From assembly GCA_013397795.1 (NCBI GenBank), contig VZTJ01001390.1, forward strand, positions 471,085-535,084: a stretch of 64,000 nt of DNA. Reading direction: 5' to 3'. Both the position numbers and the translations under genes were made by a program. This DNA comes from Orthonyx spaldingii. Its lineage: Eukaryota; Chordata; Aves; Passeriformes; Orthonychidae. This document shows, in pieces, positions 34,985 to 46,690 of the stretch (position 1 is the first letter of the stretch; each line of letters opens with the position of its first letter). The notes below the pieces were generated by a model. That model did not search any database and had not been told where the DNA came from. It worked only from the letters and a program-made list of their open reading frames with translations.

Positions 34985-35268
34985 CTGTCCCAGATTTTGG
35001 ACCAGGCCTTTCCCACACTGGCCACAAGCACTGTCAGAGGAGCCACAAGGCAAAGGGACAGAGACACAAGGATAAGACACAATGGGCACAAACTGATGCC
35101 CAGCAAGTTCCAGACGCAGAGGAGAAAAAACTTTTCCTGTGCAGTGACTGAGCACTGAACAGATTGTCCAGAGACAGTGGGGAGTCTCCCTCACTGGGGA
35201 TATTCCACGATCACAGGACCCACTGTGGTGCCCTCCAGCCTCACCCGTTCTGGGATTCTGTGACATCC
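34985..35268 (+). mobile_element. CR1 LINE, 3' fragment (older subfamily, internally deleted)
   Basis: Sense CR1 with CACAATGGGCACAAACTGAT, AGCAAGTTCCAGACGCAGAG, GTGACTGAGCACTGAACAGA, TCCAGAGACAGTGGGGAGTC and TCCCTCACTGGGGATATTCC. It ends CGTTCTGGGATTCTGTG after an internal deletion that removes most of the usual terminal 100 bp. It is of a different subfamily from its neighbour at 34513 and more diverged. Confidence 0.85.
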
Positions 35269-35914
35269 AACACACTCATTTTAGCTGGAGAGTGAAGGGA
35301 CCTCAAGACCAGGGAAGACCACAGAAATTATGGACCCTGATGCCCTGGGAACACAAGATAGATACTCTTTCCCAGTGGGCTGGAGCAGATCTTCCAGAAA
35401 AATCAACCAGCTTTGCCGAGGCTCCACTGCCTCTGTTGGGAAACAATTCATGACTTTATGAAGCCTGTAGAGGAAGTTCCTCCAGGATGAGTACACCATG
35501 AGTTCCATCCCTGGCTGAGGAGGCCTCCTCAGTGCCAGACCTGGAACAGGACACCAGGAGAAGAAGCACCACCATACTTTCACCAAGTTTCCTTGAACTT
35601 CTCACTGAGTGTCAGAGGGATACTGGAGGGATGATCCCTGCTCTCCTATCATCCTCCAGGAGAAGTTGTTTCTGGATTTTCTGTTGGTTCTTTGAAGCTT
35701 AGACTCATCAGACCTCTGTTCTCAGAAGAAAGCCCATCATCTGTCCTGCTTATAGATCCCAATCCAGCTGTCTTATCCCGTGCACGGCTCTGAAACATTG
35801 AAATTTTCCCTTTTCTCTAGGAATGTCATGACCAGTTGCATCCCATCCTCTTCTCCCTCCTTCCCCATTGTTGATGAGACCCTTGGCCTCTCCTCTGACC
35901 AACCCACAAGTGCT
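35269..35914. other. unique non-coding sequence
   Basis: No repeat or gene is recognised. Confidence 0.45.
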
Positions 35915-36110
35915 TAATTGAAAAAAAAATACAACCCAAGACTGTTCCTTATAGAAAAGCAGCTTTCCATGTAGGCATTAAATATCAATTACACGAGAAG
36001 CCATGCAGTGCTTTAATTACACTCATGAAAAATCATCCCATTAATCAAGTTTCTAATCAGCTAATTTCTCATAAAAAGGTGGAAACTGTTATTTTATCGA
36101 TTAACTCTTA
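35915..36110. promoter_or_regulatory. candidate conserved non-coding element
   Basis: Run of homeodomain- and POU-type words: CTTAATTGAAAAA, GGCATTAAATATCAATTACA, GCTTTAATTACACTCATG, CCCATTAATCAAGTTTCTAA, TCAGCTAATTTC. No repeat is recognised. The density of TAAT/ATTA in about 190 bp is the highest in the window. Functional role is inferred only. Confidence 0.35.
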
Positions 36111-36824
36111 ACAGTCACCCAGATGAATCAATTCTACCTTTTTTTTTTGCCTATATCCCATTTTACACCAGGAAAAATTCTTCCTTTATCAGGGACTTGC
36201 CTGAGTGTGAAATGAGTTCCTTGCTGGTTGTTTCTGGCAGTGAAGTGCTTCCCTCTGGGGCTTGGGGTTGGAATGTGGGCTCCTTGCTCTCATACCCCCC
36301 ATCCCAGCACCCAACATCTCCATGGAAAGGGTGCTGCCATCTTTCAAAGCTCTGATTTGGGAGCCTGGGTCCACTCCAGATCAAAAAGACCTGCAAAAAT
36401 AGAGGGTGATACAAGAAACAGCTTTGCCTTTTGAGGGGAGATGAAAAGAGCTCAGCTCACTTAGTCCAGCAAAACAAAAGCCAAGAAGGGACATGGCTGC
36501 GGTCTGGAAATACATGGAGGGCTGGAGAAGGAAAAAGGGAGGGAGGAAAATAGGGAAAAAGAGCCATTACAGTCGATGAACAAAGCAGCTGGGAATTAAT
36601 ATAAGCTGGAGTTTAGAAACACATGCTGAGACTCAGAGGAGAAAGACTTTCTAACAGGCTTCCCTTGGGAGTTGCTGGGCAAAACCTTAAAAAAGGGTTT
36701 TTTCATAACTCGAGCTCCTGCAAGGCATTTGCAATGGTTGGGAAGGAACATCAGGCTCCACGGAGCCTGTCCTGTCTTCACAGAGGGTTTTCTGGGATCC
36801 ACAGCCAGCCCAGACAAGAAGCCA
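36111..36824. other. unique non-coding sequence
   Basis: Includes a T9 run near 36139 and a purine-rich patch at 36520-36560. No repeat or gene is recognised. Confidence 0.45.
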
Positions 36825-37140
36825 CTTGATTAATTATTGCCTCTGCTGACTTCTCCCACCTACTGCTCCGTTCAACCCCAATTATTCAGGATCAGCTCCT
36901 AACGATCTATTGAAGAGGTACAGCTTTTCATTTGCATAAGCAGTTTCAGCCAACACAGTCTGTTGAGACAGAAAATATACACTGAATATTTAGCAAGTCT
37001 GATGGCATTTCAAGAGCATGTGATGGCACACAATTGATGACATCATGCATTTCTCCTGTTTCCTGAAGCTGAAGTCAAATGTGGCCCAGAACTTCACCCA
37101 AAACTGATTGGCTCAGGGTTAAAAAAATAATTAAAAAGAA
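36825..37140. promoter_or_regulatory. candidate conserved non-coding element with octamer and CRE-like sites
   Basis: Repeat-free AT-rich block. It has TTGATTAATTATTGCC near 36826, CCCCAATTATTCAGG near 36876, and a near-perfect POU octamer word ATTTGCATA at 36930-36938. A GATGACATCATGCAT stretch with CRE/ATF-like TGACATCA lies at 37036-37050. A reversed CCAAT (GATTGG) occurs near 37105. Motif variety and texture are enhancer-like. Alignment to chicken or other birds would test this. Confidence 0.35.
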
Positions 37141-37772
37141 AGACATGTATGCAGAGTGCTTTTGCAGAGTGTTTCTAGATTTAGATGCAACTCCCAGAGA
37201 ACACCATCCAGCAATATCAAAGTTTATACAGAACCGCAAAATTAGATGCAAGGCCCTGGAGTAGGAATGGAGATTAGGGACAAGTATTTCTCTCCTTCCC
37301 CTGGGAGAGCTGCTCTGCTGAGGTCGCAGGTGGGTCTGAGCCACAAACCCACTGTCAGATCATACAATCCCCAGCCTGTCATTCCGGCCTGGCAGGTGGC
37401 TGTGGCCCAGCTGTAGGAGCAAGCCCAGGTTTCAGAGACCAGCTCCTTGCTGGGATTGGCTCCTGAGCACTCATGAGCAGAGATGTTCCCAGAGCAATAC
37501 ATTTTTTTGCTGTTGTGACCTCTCCTCCAATATCTGAATATCCCCCAGCTGGGGTGGATCGGTATTGGTGCAAAAGTCTCCATGTGCCCTTTCCCCTGTA
37601 CCAGGGCTCTTTTCCTGGCTCTGTTCCACACATTCCACAGCACTTGGAGCAATCACCAGTCCATTAAAGGATGCTCCATGGGGGCCTGGCTGGCCCATAG
37701 GAAGGGCAGCCAGCAGAACACATCTGGCTGGGTGTCACGTGGCCTTACTCAATCCCTTTTCAGCTCCCAAAC
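37141..37772. other. unique non-coding sequence
   Basis: No repeat is recognised. A 136-codon minus-strand frame at 37242-37652 has no recognised family. Confidence 0.45.
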
Positions 37773-38055
37773 CACAGAATTTGAGAATGGTTTGGGATGG
37801 AAGGGACCTTAAGGAACTTTCACTGTTCCAGGGTGCTCCAAGCCCTGTCCAACCTGGCCTTGGACACTGCCAGGGATCCAGGGGCAGCCACAGCTTCTCT
37901 GGGCACCCTGTGCCAGGGCCTCACCAACCTCACAGCGAACAATACCTTCCCAATATCCCATCCAAACCTGCCCATTTCATCTTTAAGCCATCCCTCCTTG
38001 ACCTGTCACTTCATGTCCTTGTCAAAAGTCCCTCTCCAGCTCTCTTGGACAAATC
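37773..38055 (-). mobile_element. CR1 LINE, 3' fragment
   Basis: Antisense CR1 with CACAGAATTTGAGAATGG, GGATGGAAGGGACCTTAAGG, GGGTGCTCCAAGCCCTGTCC, GGGATCCAGGGGCAGCCACA and CCTGTGCCAGGGCCTCACCA. It trails off after TCCCTCTCCAGCTCTCTTGG. Part of the block between the GGACCTT segment and the TCCAAGCC segment is deleted. The 243-codon plus-strand frame across it is a by-product of the repeat. Confidence 0.92.
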
Positions 38056-39014
38056 TCCCAATCCCATTTATTTCTCCCATGCATTTGGTGCTGCAGTAAC
38101 ACCACGTCTGGCCCCAGCATTAGCAGGAGCACCCTGGGAAGCTGCAAATTCCCATTTGCCTCCACTCCATAGGGTGTGGCCACCCCTCTCTCCCGCTCTT
38201 GCTCCCATCCAACAGCTAGGAGAAAAGCATTTGGAGCATGAGGAGCACACGGCAGCACGGCATGGGGTAGTGCAGGACAGAGCAGAGCTGGGATAGCAGC
38301 AGGGATGGGGAATGGCCAGCAGAAAGGGTGCGGCATGCAAACAGCCTCACCCCCTCCCAGCTGCTCTGACACCGATGGCAGATGTGCCTGACAAGTCTCA
38401 TGCATGAAGAAGTGGCACCTGCACTGAATGGTCACATCCAACAGGCCTTGGGAAAATCCCGCTGGCAAAGGATTAACACCTGGGCTGGCCCTGCTGGCAG
38501 CTCATTCCATAGTTTCTCAGGGACTGTGTGAGGGATGCTGGGCATTGATGGGCTCTGCTTGGGGTAAGATAGAGATCAACAGCGGGCTGAGAAACACAAC
38601 AAATCCCTGAGTGAGCCTCCAGCATCCCAGGCTATTCCTGATATCCTCAGATCCGCCCTTCTGCCTCTGTAGCTGGGTCAGGAAAAGGTTTTGCTCCTTG
38701 TTGTGAGGACCAATGCTGTCAGAAGTCCTGTGTGCATTGAGAAAAGCATCTCCACACCACTGTGTGCCCAGGACAACAGCCCTGGCTGCTGATTTTAACT
38801 GATATAGACCAGGCAATCTCTCCTTACCGATACCTGTTGGCTCTGAGGGAAAAAGGACCATAAATCCACAGCTGACTGCACCAAAGCGCTGCCATGCCCT
38901 ACAGAGCATCCCCACACACACCCCCACCCTGCGCTCCCAACATCTTTCAATACACCACAGAACTGGAAGGAAAACCACAAACCCATCCCAGAGAAATCTT
39001 CCCCCAAAGAGTGC
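38056..39014. other. unique non-coding sequence with a donor-like site on the minus strand
   Basis: No repeat is recognised. On the minus strand the sequence ACAG followed by GTATCGGTAAGG around 38834-38823 contains two overlapping donor-like GT sites, downstream of the CpG island at 39015-39390. A 225-codon minus-strand frame spans 38517-39194. No protein family is recognised. Confidence 0.35.
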
Positions 39015-39390
39015 AGTCGCCCGAGTCTGTAAAGAACAATAAACGGCCCCCCTGCGCCGTTCCCACTGCCCGCCCTCCCTCGGGAAACCTTGCTCAGCCT
39101 CGGGAATGCTTTCACTTGTGTGGCCTGGGACAGCATCCCGCAGCAGGGAATTAAAGGAGGGGGCAGGTCTGCAGGCTGGCGCTGGGGCGGACAATAGGCA
39201 GCGGGAGGGAAGGGGAAGAGGCAGGAATGCTGCACGCTTTGCCAGGCAGCGCTCGGGGCGGGATAAAGGGACGGGAACGAGCTGGCTCGAAGCGTCAGCG
39301 CAGCCAGAACCAGGGCGTGATTTATTCTCCGCCGCCGCAATTATTTATTCATAAATTAAACAGAAAGAGGAGCGAGGCCGGATGCCTGCT
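39015..39390. promoter_or_regulatory. small CpG island
   Basis: By eye about 28 CpGs occur in about 375 bp at roughly 60% GC, giving an observed/expected CpG ratio above 0.6, against CpG-poor surroundings. It includes GCGCTCGGGGCGGGATAAAG near 39248, with a GC box (GGGCGG) and a weak TATA-like element, and CTCCGCCGCCGCAATTATTT near 39328. Islands like this mark promoters, often of unannotated or long non-coding transcripts, or enhancers. Direction is unclear: donor-like sites lie downstream on both strands (AAGGTACAA near 39419 plus; ACAGGTATC near 38834 minus). No first exon can be confirmed. Confidence 0.5.
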
Positions 39391-42300
39391 CAGAGGTGGT
39401 GTTTGTGGGAGGAAGGAAGGTACAACAACCCCACCCAGGCAGGGCTGTCTGACACTTCTCCTTCCCCAGCCGCAATCATAACCTCTGATTTAATTATCTT
39501 AAAGGCAACGGGCGTGAAAAAAGTACAGAAGACAAGAGCAGACACTTTTTCTCAGGCAAAGGCTTCTCCTGATGCCCAGTAGTGGTCTCAGTCTCACTGT
39601 GCCTGCTCCCTGGACATGCCCTGGTCCCATATCCTTTGGGGAAAAGCCCCAGGGTTACAGTCCCTCCTGTCAGCACAAAGACTGCTCTGTGCAGCGCTGC
39701 TTACGGGGCTGATGGAGGGCTACTTCCCTCCTCATGCCCTTCCCGGAGATGTTCCCCAGCCACATCCAGCCCTGCTGGCTGGGGGACCCTGCCTGGGGAT
39801 TCTCTGACCAGCAAGGACAGACTTTCCTGTTAGGGAAGGAGTGAAAACTCCCAGGGAAACAAAGAGAGAACAATTACATGAAACAGCTCGCTAGCACGAG
39901 ACCAATGCCACTGAATAAGAGATTTTCAGGCCAAGCCTTGTGGGTCTCGGAGACAGCCTGAACAAGCCAGGAAGAATTTGGGCAGATGATCAGTACCAGT
40001 GAACCCAAGCACAGCTTCCCAAGTGCCAGGTTTTGCTCTGGGATCTGAAGACAGCATGCTTTGGGGAGGGGTATTTGCCTGCTGGCTCTTTGCCGCTCAG
40101 GAATCTCATTTTCCAGGATGTCAACAAGGCCAGGAGGGCCAGAACTGTAGACTTGCCTTTTAGTGACAGCTGAACTACACAAAATCTGGCTCTGGGGCTC
40201 TTGGAAGGCGCAGTAAATACCGTTAAGACTTGCAATAAAACTGCTCTGCTTGGCAACAGGAGGCTTTTCTTATCCACTGCTCTTCCGTGCTCCTTCGTCT
40301 TGGCTCACCAGGAGCCAGGGTGTGGAGCCCAGCCTTCCTCCCAGCACCTCACAAGCGAGCAAACCAGCTTCCTGCCCTGGGAGAAGGAGAGAGCAGGGTT
40401 CAGCAGAGCCCCAGGCAGCTTGACCATGCTTGGAGTGGGGTAGAGGAGTCCCCCTCTGCAAGGTCTTCCCAACCCACCGGCACCGCACGGCTGAGAAGGG
40501 GCTTCATTCCAAACTTGTGTGATCCCAACCCCACCAGGCACTAGCCTGGCTCCATGCTGTTATACAAATGGGCCTGTCAAGTGTAAGTGGATTGTATCTG
40601 CTCAGAGGGGAGGAATAAAGAGGTGAAAGAGACCTTGTGGGTCAGCAATCCCTGCAAGTGACACCTACTGCAGCTCCACAGAGATCCTAAACAAATTCTA
40701 CCCCAGAACCATCCCTGTTCCAGCTGGAACAGCTCAGAGGACAGTCTTGCAATTCCCAGAGGCAAGGAGGAGGCTGACCTATCCCAGCACCAACAGGGAG
40801 GTTAAACCATCATGTTCTCCCACTCTTGTCAGTGCTGCCCCAGGCTCAACAGCTTCCCCAGCTCTGGCCATTCCAGAGCATGGGATTTAAATCTTGAGCG
40901 TGTTTAAATATTACAGAGGGGAAATAAATAAAATTAAAAATGTTATATAACCCTAAGTGGAGATATCACTCACAAAAACAAAAGATGCAAGAGGAGCCTG
41001 TCCCCAGAGCTGCAAAATGTCACAGCCTCACCTCTACTTTGTCACCACAGAGCCCTTCACAGAACTTATCAGTGACTTAAACCAAGAAACACAGCAGGTG
41101 ATAAGAGAAGGGTTCCCTCTCCAAAACCCCAGCAGTGTCAAACCCCTCACTCCCAAAAACGCCTTCACCCAAAACTGCACCCCAAATCTGGTCCTTGTGC
41201 AAGGAGGAACCAGGCAAGGTGGGATCCCTAAGCTCTCCACCCCCACAAAACCAATCCATACCAGCTAGAGGAGCAGGAGATGTGTTTCCATGTCCTTAGG
41301 ATGACACAAAATGTCTCTGAGTCACCCTGAGTCATTCCTGAAAGTTACCAGGATCTCCTTGCTCCTCTGGGAGCTCCACTCCCAGCATCTTCCATGCTTT
41401 CATGGCTGAAGAGGACAAGGAGAGCACATTGCTGCCGGGTCTCAGTCTCCCCCACACAGAGAATGAAATGCAGCTTTCAGCCCATCTTTGCAGCCTGGCA
41501 GAGCTGGGAGCAGGCAGCTCTGCTGTTCCTAGAAGGATCTCTCTCCAAAGCTCCCGCAAACAGCTCCACACACTTTAGTGACAGCATAATTGTACATTAT
41601 CTCCTACAATTTCACTCTGATGATTTAGGGGACAATAAAAAGAGCAGGGAGACTGTAATATTCATATTGACATTCCCCCAAAAAGCCACCTTTCCTGGTA
41701 AAGCCCTTGTCTTATGAATATGGAAAGCTGCCTGGAGGCTTTGCTTAAACGCAGTGTGTTGGTGTTTAATCAGAGGAGGTGGAGCGGGAGCAGCCCCTGC
41801 ACAACAACAGCCCGGCACTTTTTAGGATGTGCAAGACATTCTCCATTTTCATGGACAATTCTGTTTACAATCTCTGCTTTAAAACAGCTTATAAAAGATT
41901 CACTCTGCCTCAGTGTTTGAAACAAGAGTTAGTCAGAAAACAGGATTCCATCTGCTATTTCTTCCCCGTGGGAATTTCTAATGAAAACCATTTTTTGTCT
42001 GAACTTTTCCAGAAGAAACAAAAAGAATTTTTTTTTTCCTTCCTTGGTAAAGAAGAAGTAAAGACTGAAATACTTCAGCCACAGCCCAACATTCCATGAA
42101 TTGGAATGACTGCCAGAGTGCCTACGGAGAAGAGGAAGCAAGGGAAGGCTTGCACAGGAAGAGCTGGAGTAGGAAGGCACGGTGTTTTATGGATTGAGTG
42201 ACCACCAAAAGTGATGCCAAGTTTTTGTTGGAACTCCAGGTTCTATGACTTTCAGCAAGGACAAGAATTCCAAAAGCTGTCTGTGCCTTTGGGTGCACAT

Positions 42301-44453
42301 CTCCCAGGAACAGAGAAACTGGGTCTTCTGCTTCTTCCACTAAGTTGGCTTGGAGGACAAGTCAATGCCTGGTCCAAACAGAGAAAAAGAACATTCCTTT
42401 TTCCTCCTCCCCTCCAAGGGTGAAATCCATGGAAGTTTGTGAGATTTTTGTTTGAGAGTTCAGCCATGTCAGGGCTTCCCCCTGTGGTTTCTCTCTACAG
42501 TCCATGGATCTGTCTCCACACCGTTGGTGGACACCCAGCCCCACAGCTGCCGATCCCACCCTGACAGCCACGAGAAGAATATTCCCCCCGGCTCCCTCGC
42601 TTCCCTCTCCGGATGCAGATCCTGGCAATCGATTGTTTCCCTTCAATGCTGCTGCAGAGAAAGAAGAGGCTGATTTTGACAGATTTATATTTAGACTCAC
42701 TTTCTTTCATTTTTTTATTTATTTAAGGATTTCTGTTTACCTTCTGGGTAGAACTCTAAGTTCACCCATGGAAGCAACCAGTGAACCATGGAAAACAACA
42801 AAAAGTAAAGGATGTACTAAAAAAAAATCCATAGTATCTGTAATACCTCAATTAAGGGAACATAAGTATTGAAGCCTGAAGTATCTTGATAATCTGAACC
42901 ATCAATTCTGACAGCAGAAGGTGCCACTCCTGGAGCTGGGAAAAAATCTTTGCCTTTCAGGTCACGAGCAGGGAATCTCTCTCATTCTGAAAAGACAAAA
43001 AAAAAATAGTAACTACATAAAAATATTATTTTAAGTTCTGTCAAATTGCACATTTTTGATTTGACATTCTACCTTCTGGTTTCCTACTGGTAAAACTGTG
43101 TTTTCCCAATCCCATGAACATTCTGATTTGTCAATATTGCTGGAAAGATTTAAAAGAAAAGGTTTTTCCGCTTCCCTGAGCTGGCCAGTTGTCAGGGATT
43201 CAAGGATCTGGTGTATAAAAAGGGGTAAGCAAACTTCTGGTCATGAGCCAAATCTCAGAGAGTAGGGCAAGAAAATCTGTTCACAGATGACACCAGTGAA
43301 CTAGAAAACACTTTCAAAGATGGCCAAACACTTCCTGAAAGAGGCTGGGAATGGGAATTCTGGGAAATAGTCGTGGTTCAGGAAGCATTTTGCTATCAGG
43401 TGCTCTTTCACTCCAGTTCCTCCCTCTGAAGAGCAGCAGAACAGACAGCATTGGTATTTGGAAAGCTTTTTAGTTTCTGCACCTACGAGTTCCTTGGACA
43501 AGCCCTCTCCAGAAGCTAAATCCTTCCATTTGATACCCTTCCAGGTCAGTGACCAATCTGTCACATCCCTGGTGTGACCTGGCTTTTTCGGGAGCCAGAA
43601 AGCCATGGGGAAGCACTACTTTAATCCCTGCAAAGGGCAGAGCAAAGCCCGACCCTCGAGGCTGAAGGGCACAGCTCCTTCCTCGGCCACCCGAGGAATT
43701 CCAGGCAGGAGGAGGGGTTTTCTTCCCAGGCATGAGAAGAGGTCCAGCAGGATGCAGTGGGTGTCTTGCTCCAGGCTTCAAAGCCAGGACAAAGACAGAT
43801 CCTCCTGGGAAACAGCGACGAGTGTCACCAAGAGCGCGGAAACACTTCCAGCCTCCCAGCTCCAAGGCTTGGCAAGGCTGCCCAGATCTGCCCGAGCCCT
43901 GCCAGGTTCCCCACAGTTCTCACCTCCTGCTCCAGGCCCTGACTTCGGCCCAGGCAAACACCATTGTCCTATGGCTGGCCTGGACCTGCCGGGACCTTTC
44001 CCTAGGTCACGCTGGGCTATTGCTCTTCCCGAGGAAAAGCGAGGGATTTTGCCTCTTCCCATGCTGAGCTGGATATTGGGACCATCCACCCAAGCGCAAA
44101 GCACAAGCTGGGCCTGCCCAAGAGCCATATGTCAGGAATGGGAAGGACATTCCAACCCATTCACCATGGAAATTGTCACTCTCTGCCTCCCGGGCACCAA
44201 TCACACACGCATCCGGCACCGGCCCCAGGGCTCCCCGGGACAGCAGCTGCCAGCCAAGGACACAGGCTCCACTCACCCATTGCCTTCCCTCGAGGCCAGC
44301 TGAAAGGCTGGAACCAACCAACCATCCACCAGGAATTCACAGCAGATGTTTCTGCCTCTCTCCAGCCTTAATGCAGCCATGGGCTCTGTGGGCTCTTCCG
44401 TAGGGAGCAGTAACAATAGCCGACCCTTGGCATTCCCCAAAGGATTCCATGGG
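39391..44453. other. unique non-coding sequence
   Basis: About 5 kb without a recognised repeat or gene. AT-rich, possibly regulatory stretches lie at 40885-40965, 41570-41680, 42685-42880 and 43000-43150. A TATAAAAAGG word at 43214 lacks other promoter features. Open frames of up to 232 codons (43605-44303 plus) show no domain. Confidence 0.45.
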
Positions 44454-44557
44454 GGCCACCAGCACGGCTGGGTCCCCAGCACAGGAGGTCAAATCCCTCA
44501 TTCTGGGCCACCAGCACTGCTGGGTCCCCAGCTCAGGGGGACAAATCCCTCATTCTG
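44454..44557. repeat. 52-bp tandem duplication (two units)
   Basis: Unit 1 at 44454-44505 and unit 2 at 44506-44557 both run from GGCCACCAGCAC to AAATCCCTCATTCTG. They differ at only a few positions, so this is a recent local duplication or a two-copy minisatellite. No function is visible. Confidence 0.93.
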
Positions 44558-46379
44558 TTGGCACATGAGGGCATGAGTGCTTCCAGAGTGGTGCCAAGAC
44601 CCCTCGGCCCCGGGCAGCCGCCCACCCCTCCATGCCAGCAGCAGATATTTCCCGGAGCTGTTCCCAGCAGCTGAGCCTGACAGAAGCACCTGGCCTCGAG
44701 CCACCCGGGTTAGTGCTGCTTGCTAGAGGATGAACTCAGGAGCCTGAAGCACGGCTTCATTTTATTGCAATAAAGAGGAATCAAGTAATGACAAGGCAAG
44801 GGGTGAGCGATGGGGTAATGGGAGAGCTGCCACAGAGCAGAGCCAAAGGAGACCAGCTCCACCTGCTCTTTGCCTTCACCCACTGCTTGGAATTGCCTGT
44901 GGAAGCGCCATACTCCGAGGAGAAAGCTGTCATCGAAGGACTAATTCATGCGCAATTCACAATTTATGCTCAGCCTTTGAGCCCGGCTGCTTCCTCCAGC
45001 TGTGGAATCAATGAGAGTCCCCCCAGCCCTGCCTGCTCCCCACCTCCCCAGCCAGGCTGCACCCCTGCTTTGAAGTTCCCCCACCACCAATACTGCATTA
45101 CCGGCACTTGCTGGAATTGCACCAAGGAATATTGCCAAGCACAGGGCATTTGCTTTTATGGCAAGGGAAAAGTGGCCCTGCCCACACAGACACAGCTCTG
45201 CTCCGAGGAGAGGCTTGCAAAGGAAGGGGTGAAGCCCTGAGGTTTGCTGGCAGGAAGAAGAGATCACCTGAGGCAGGTTGGGTTTTACAATTCCTTGGCC
45301 AAGCAGATTTTCGTGGTACCGCACTCTTGGCCCTACTAAGATCCCAGGCAAGCTCAGCTGACCACTTACCCTAAATCAGGGCCATCTCCTGGCCCTCTCA
45401 ACAGCAGGGCCCTTTAGCAGAGCTAAGAGTGTCCCGATATGTCACAAAGTACACAGAGCGCTGCCAGACTCCAGGGTAAAAATCCAACTCCATTCCCTCC
45501 AAGATTGTTTTAGCTGGGATGCTCCTTGAACTGGAACCACAGAAATAATCTGCCAGTGAGAAACCCAGACCTCGAGGTGCAATCCAGGTATCCATCCTAA
45601 TTCAATTTTCCCGAAGAAGCAGAGTGTACCAGGACAATCAGAAAAGCAATCTGTAGTTTTCCTTGGATGCCTCACTGCAGCCCTAACAGAAGAACCACAA
45701 ATGAGATGTCCTCCCCTACATCAAAATGAGCTTTTAGCAAAGCCCACCTCCACAACAGATTAATAAATATGCAGACAGCTTGCGCCAAAAAAACCCAGAT
45801 CCAAATTCCATTAGAGATGGGGGAGAAGGGAATGAGAATCCGCTGTGTAACCTCTGTGACTGATACCAGTCCCTACAAACAGCCAAGCACACCAGACTTC
45901 AAAGGGGTTGAGAGAAGATTCGACCCTCTCTTCCCTATCGTTTGTGTGCACTTCCCATTTTGCTCCTACTGAGGCGCCCAGGGTGCCCAGCTGGATGAAC
46001 AGGAGGCTGAAAAGATCAGGGTATCACTAGTTTAGTGTGATAATCACAGCAGGCATGGCCTAGCCAGGAGAAGGACCACAGGGAAACCAGCATGATCTGC
46101 CACGGATCCCGTGATGGAGCCCCCTCCTCTTGTCTGGAGCGTTCCCTTCCAAACGGGATAACAGCACTGCCTGGCTTCCATGGACCCTAGGAGGAAGGGG
46201 AAACACTCTCAGCTGCTCAGGCACTGTGCTCACAGGAGCCAGCCAGGCCTTTCACCCAAGCAGCACATTAAATATAAAAGAGAAGTCACCATGGATGTTA
46301 ATGTATAGCATCGGGATTTATTCCCCCCTCCTGTTCTCAGCACCACGTGACAACACTAATTAAATGTGTTTCTGACCCC
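44558..46379. other. unique non-coding sequence
   Basis: CpG-richer around 44600-44710, and AT-rich with AATAAA near 44768. No repeat family or exon is recognised. Confidence 0.45.
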
Positions 46380-46690
46380 GCTGTGCTTCTTTAAATATTT
46401 GCCATTCTCCACAAGCAGTGTTTGGTTAATGAAATGAAATTAATGAGCTCATTAGATTGTGCCGTAATCTTTCAGATGCGAGCCCAGCGCTCGGAATCGC
46501 TGCTCCCTTTCTCCGCTCTTGCGCTTTGACTCGGCGCATTCAGCTCCACAAGCAACGGCTGAACGGGGCAGTAATCAATTAACAGGGCAGCAGCCACGGG
46601 AAGGGGAAGGAGGAGACACCAGGGCCAACGAGAGGCAGCTCAGTGACTTTCCCACGGGAGCTGATCCCGCGGTTCCGGGCGGTCCTTGGC
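46380..46690. promoter_or_regulatory. candidate enhancer: palindromic homeodomain site beside a CpG-rich core
   Basis: The left part is AT-rich (TTTAAATATTTGCC, GGTTAATGAAATGAAAT). It contains a perfect 14-bp palindrome TAATGAGCTCATTA at 46441-46454, the layout of a dimeric homeodomain site with two inverted TAAT cores. The right part (about 46470-46690) is CpG-rich, with about 18 CpGs in 210 bp, for example GCCCAGCGCTCGGAATCGC. It then returns to GCAGTAATCAATTAACAGG near 46568. An AT-rich motif cluster next to a CpG-rich core is a common arrangement in conserved developmental enhancers. No repeat is recognised. Confidence 0.42.

Noticed and set aside
36171..36225. Reverse-oriented MIR-like segment (CCCATTTTACACCAGG...)
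   Set aside because: Only the first about 12 bases fit; the rest does not follow the MIR order.
37565..38296. 243-codon plus-strand frame as a gene
   Set aside because: Its middle third is an antisense CR1 3' end, so the frame is a by-product of the repeat.
43211..43225. TATAAAAAGG as a core promoter
   Set aside because: An isolated TATA-like word with no CpG island, CCAAT box, downstream donor or exon. Such words are expected by chance in 64 kb.
43605..44303. 232-codon plus-strand open frame as a gene
   Set aside because: GC-rich with overlapping frames on both strands. Pro/Ser/Arg-rich composition is typical of chance frames in GC-rich DNA.
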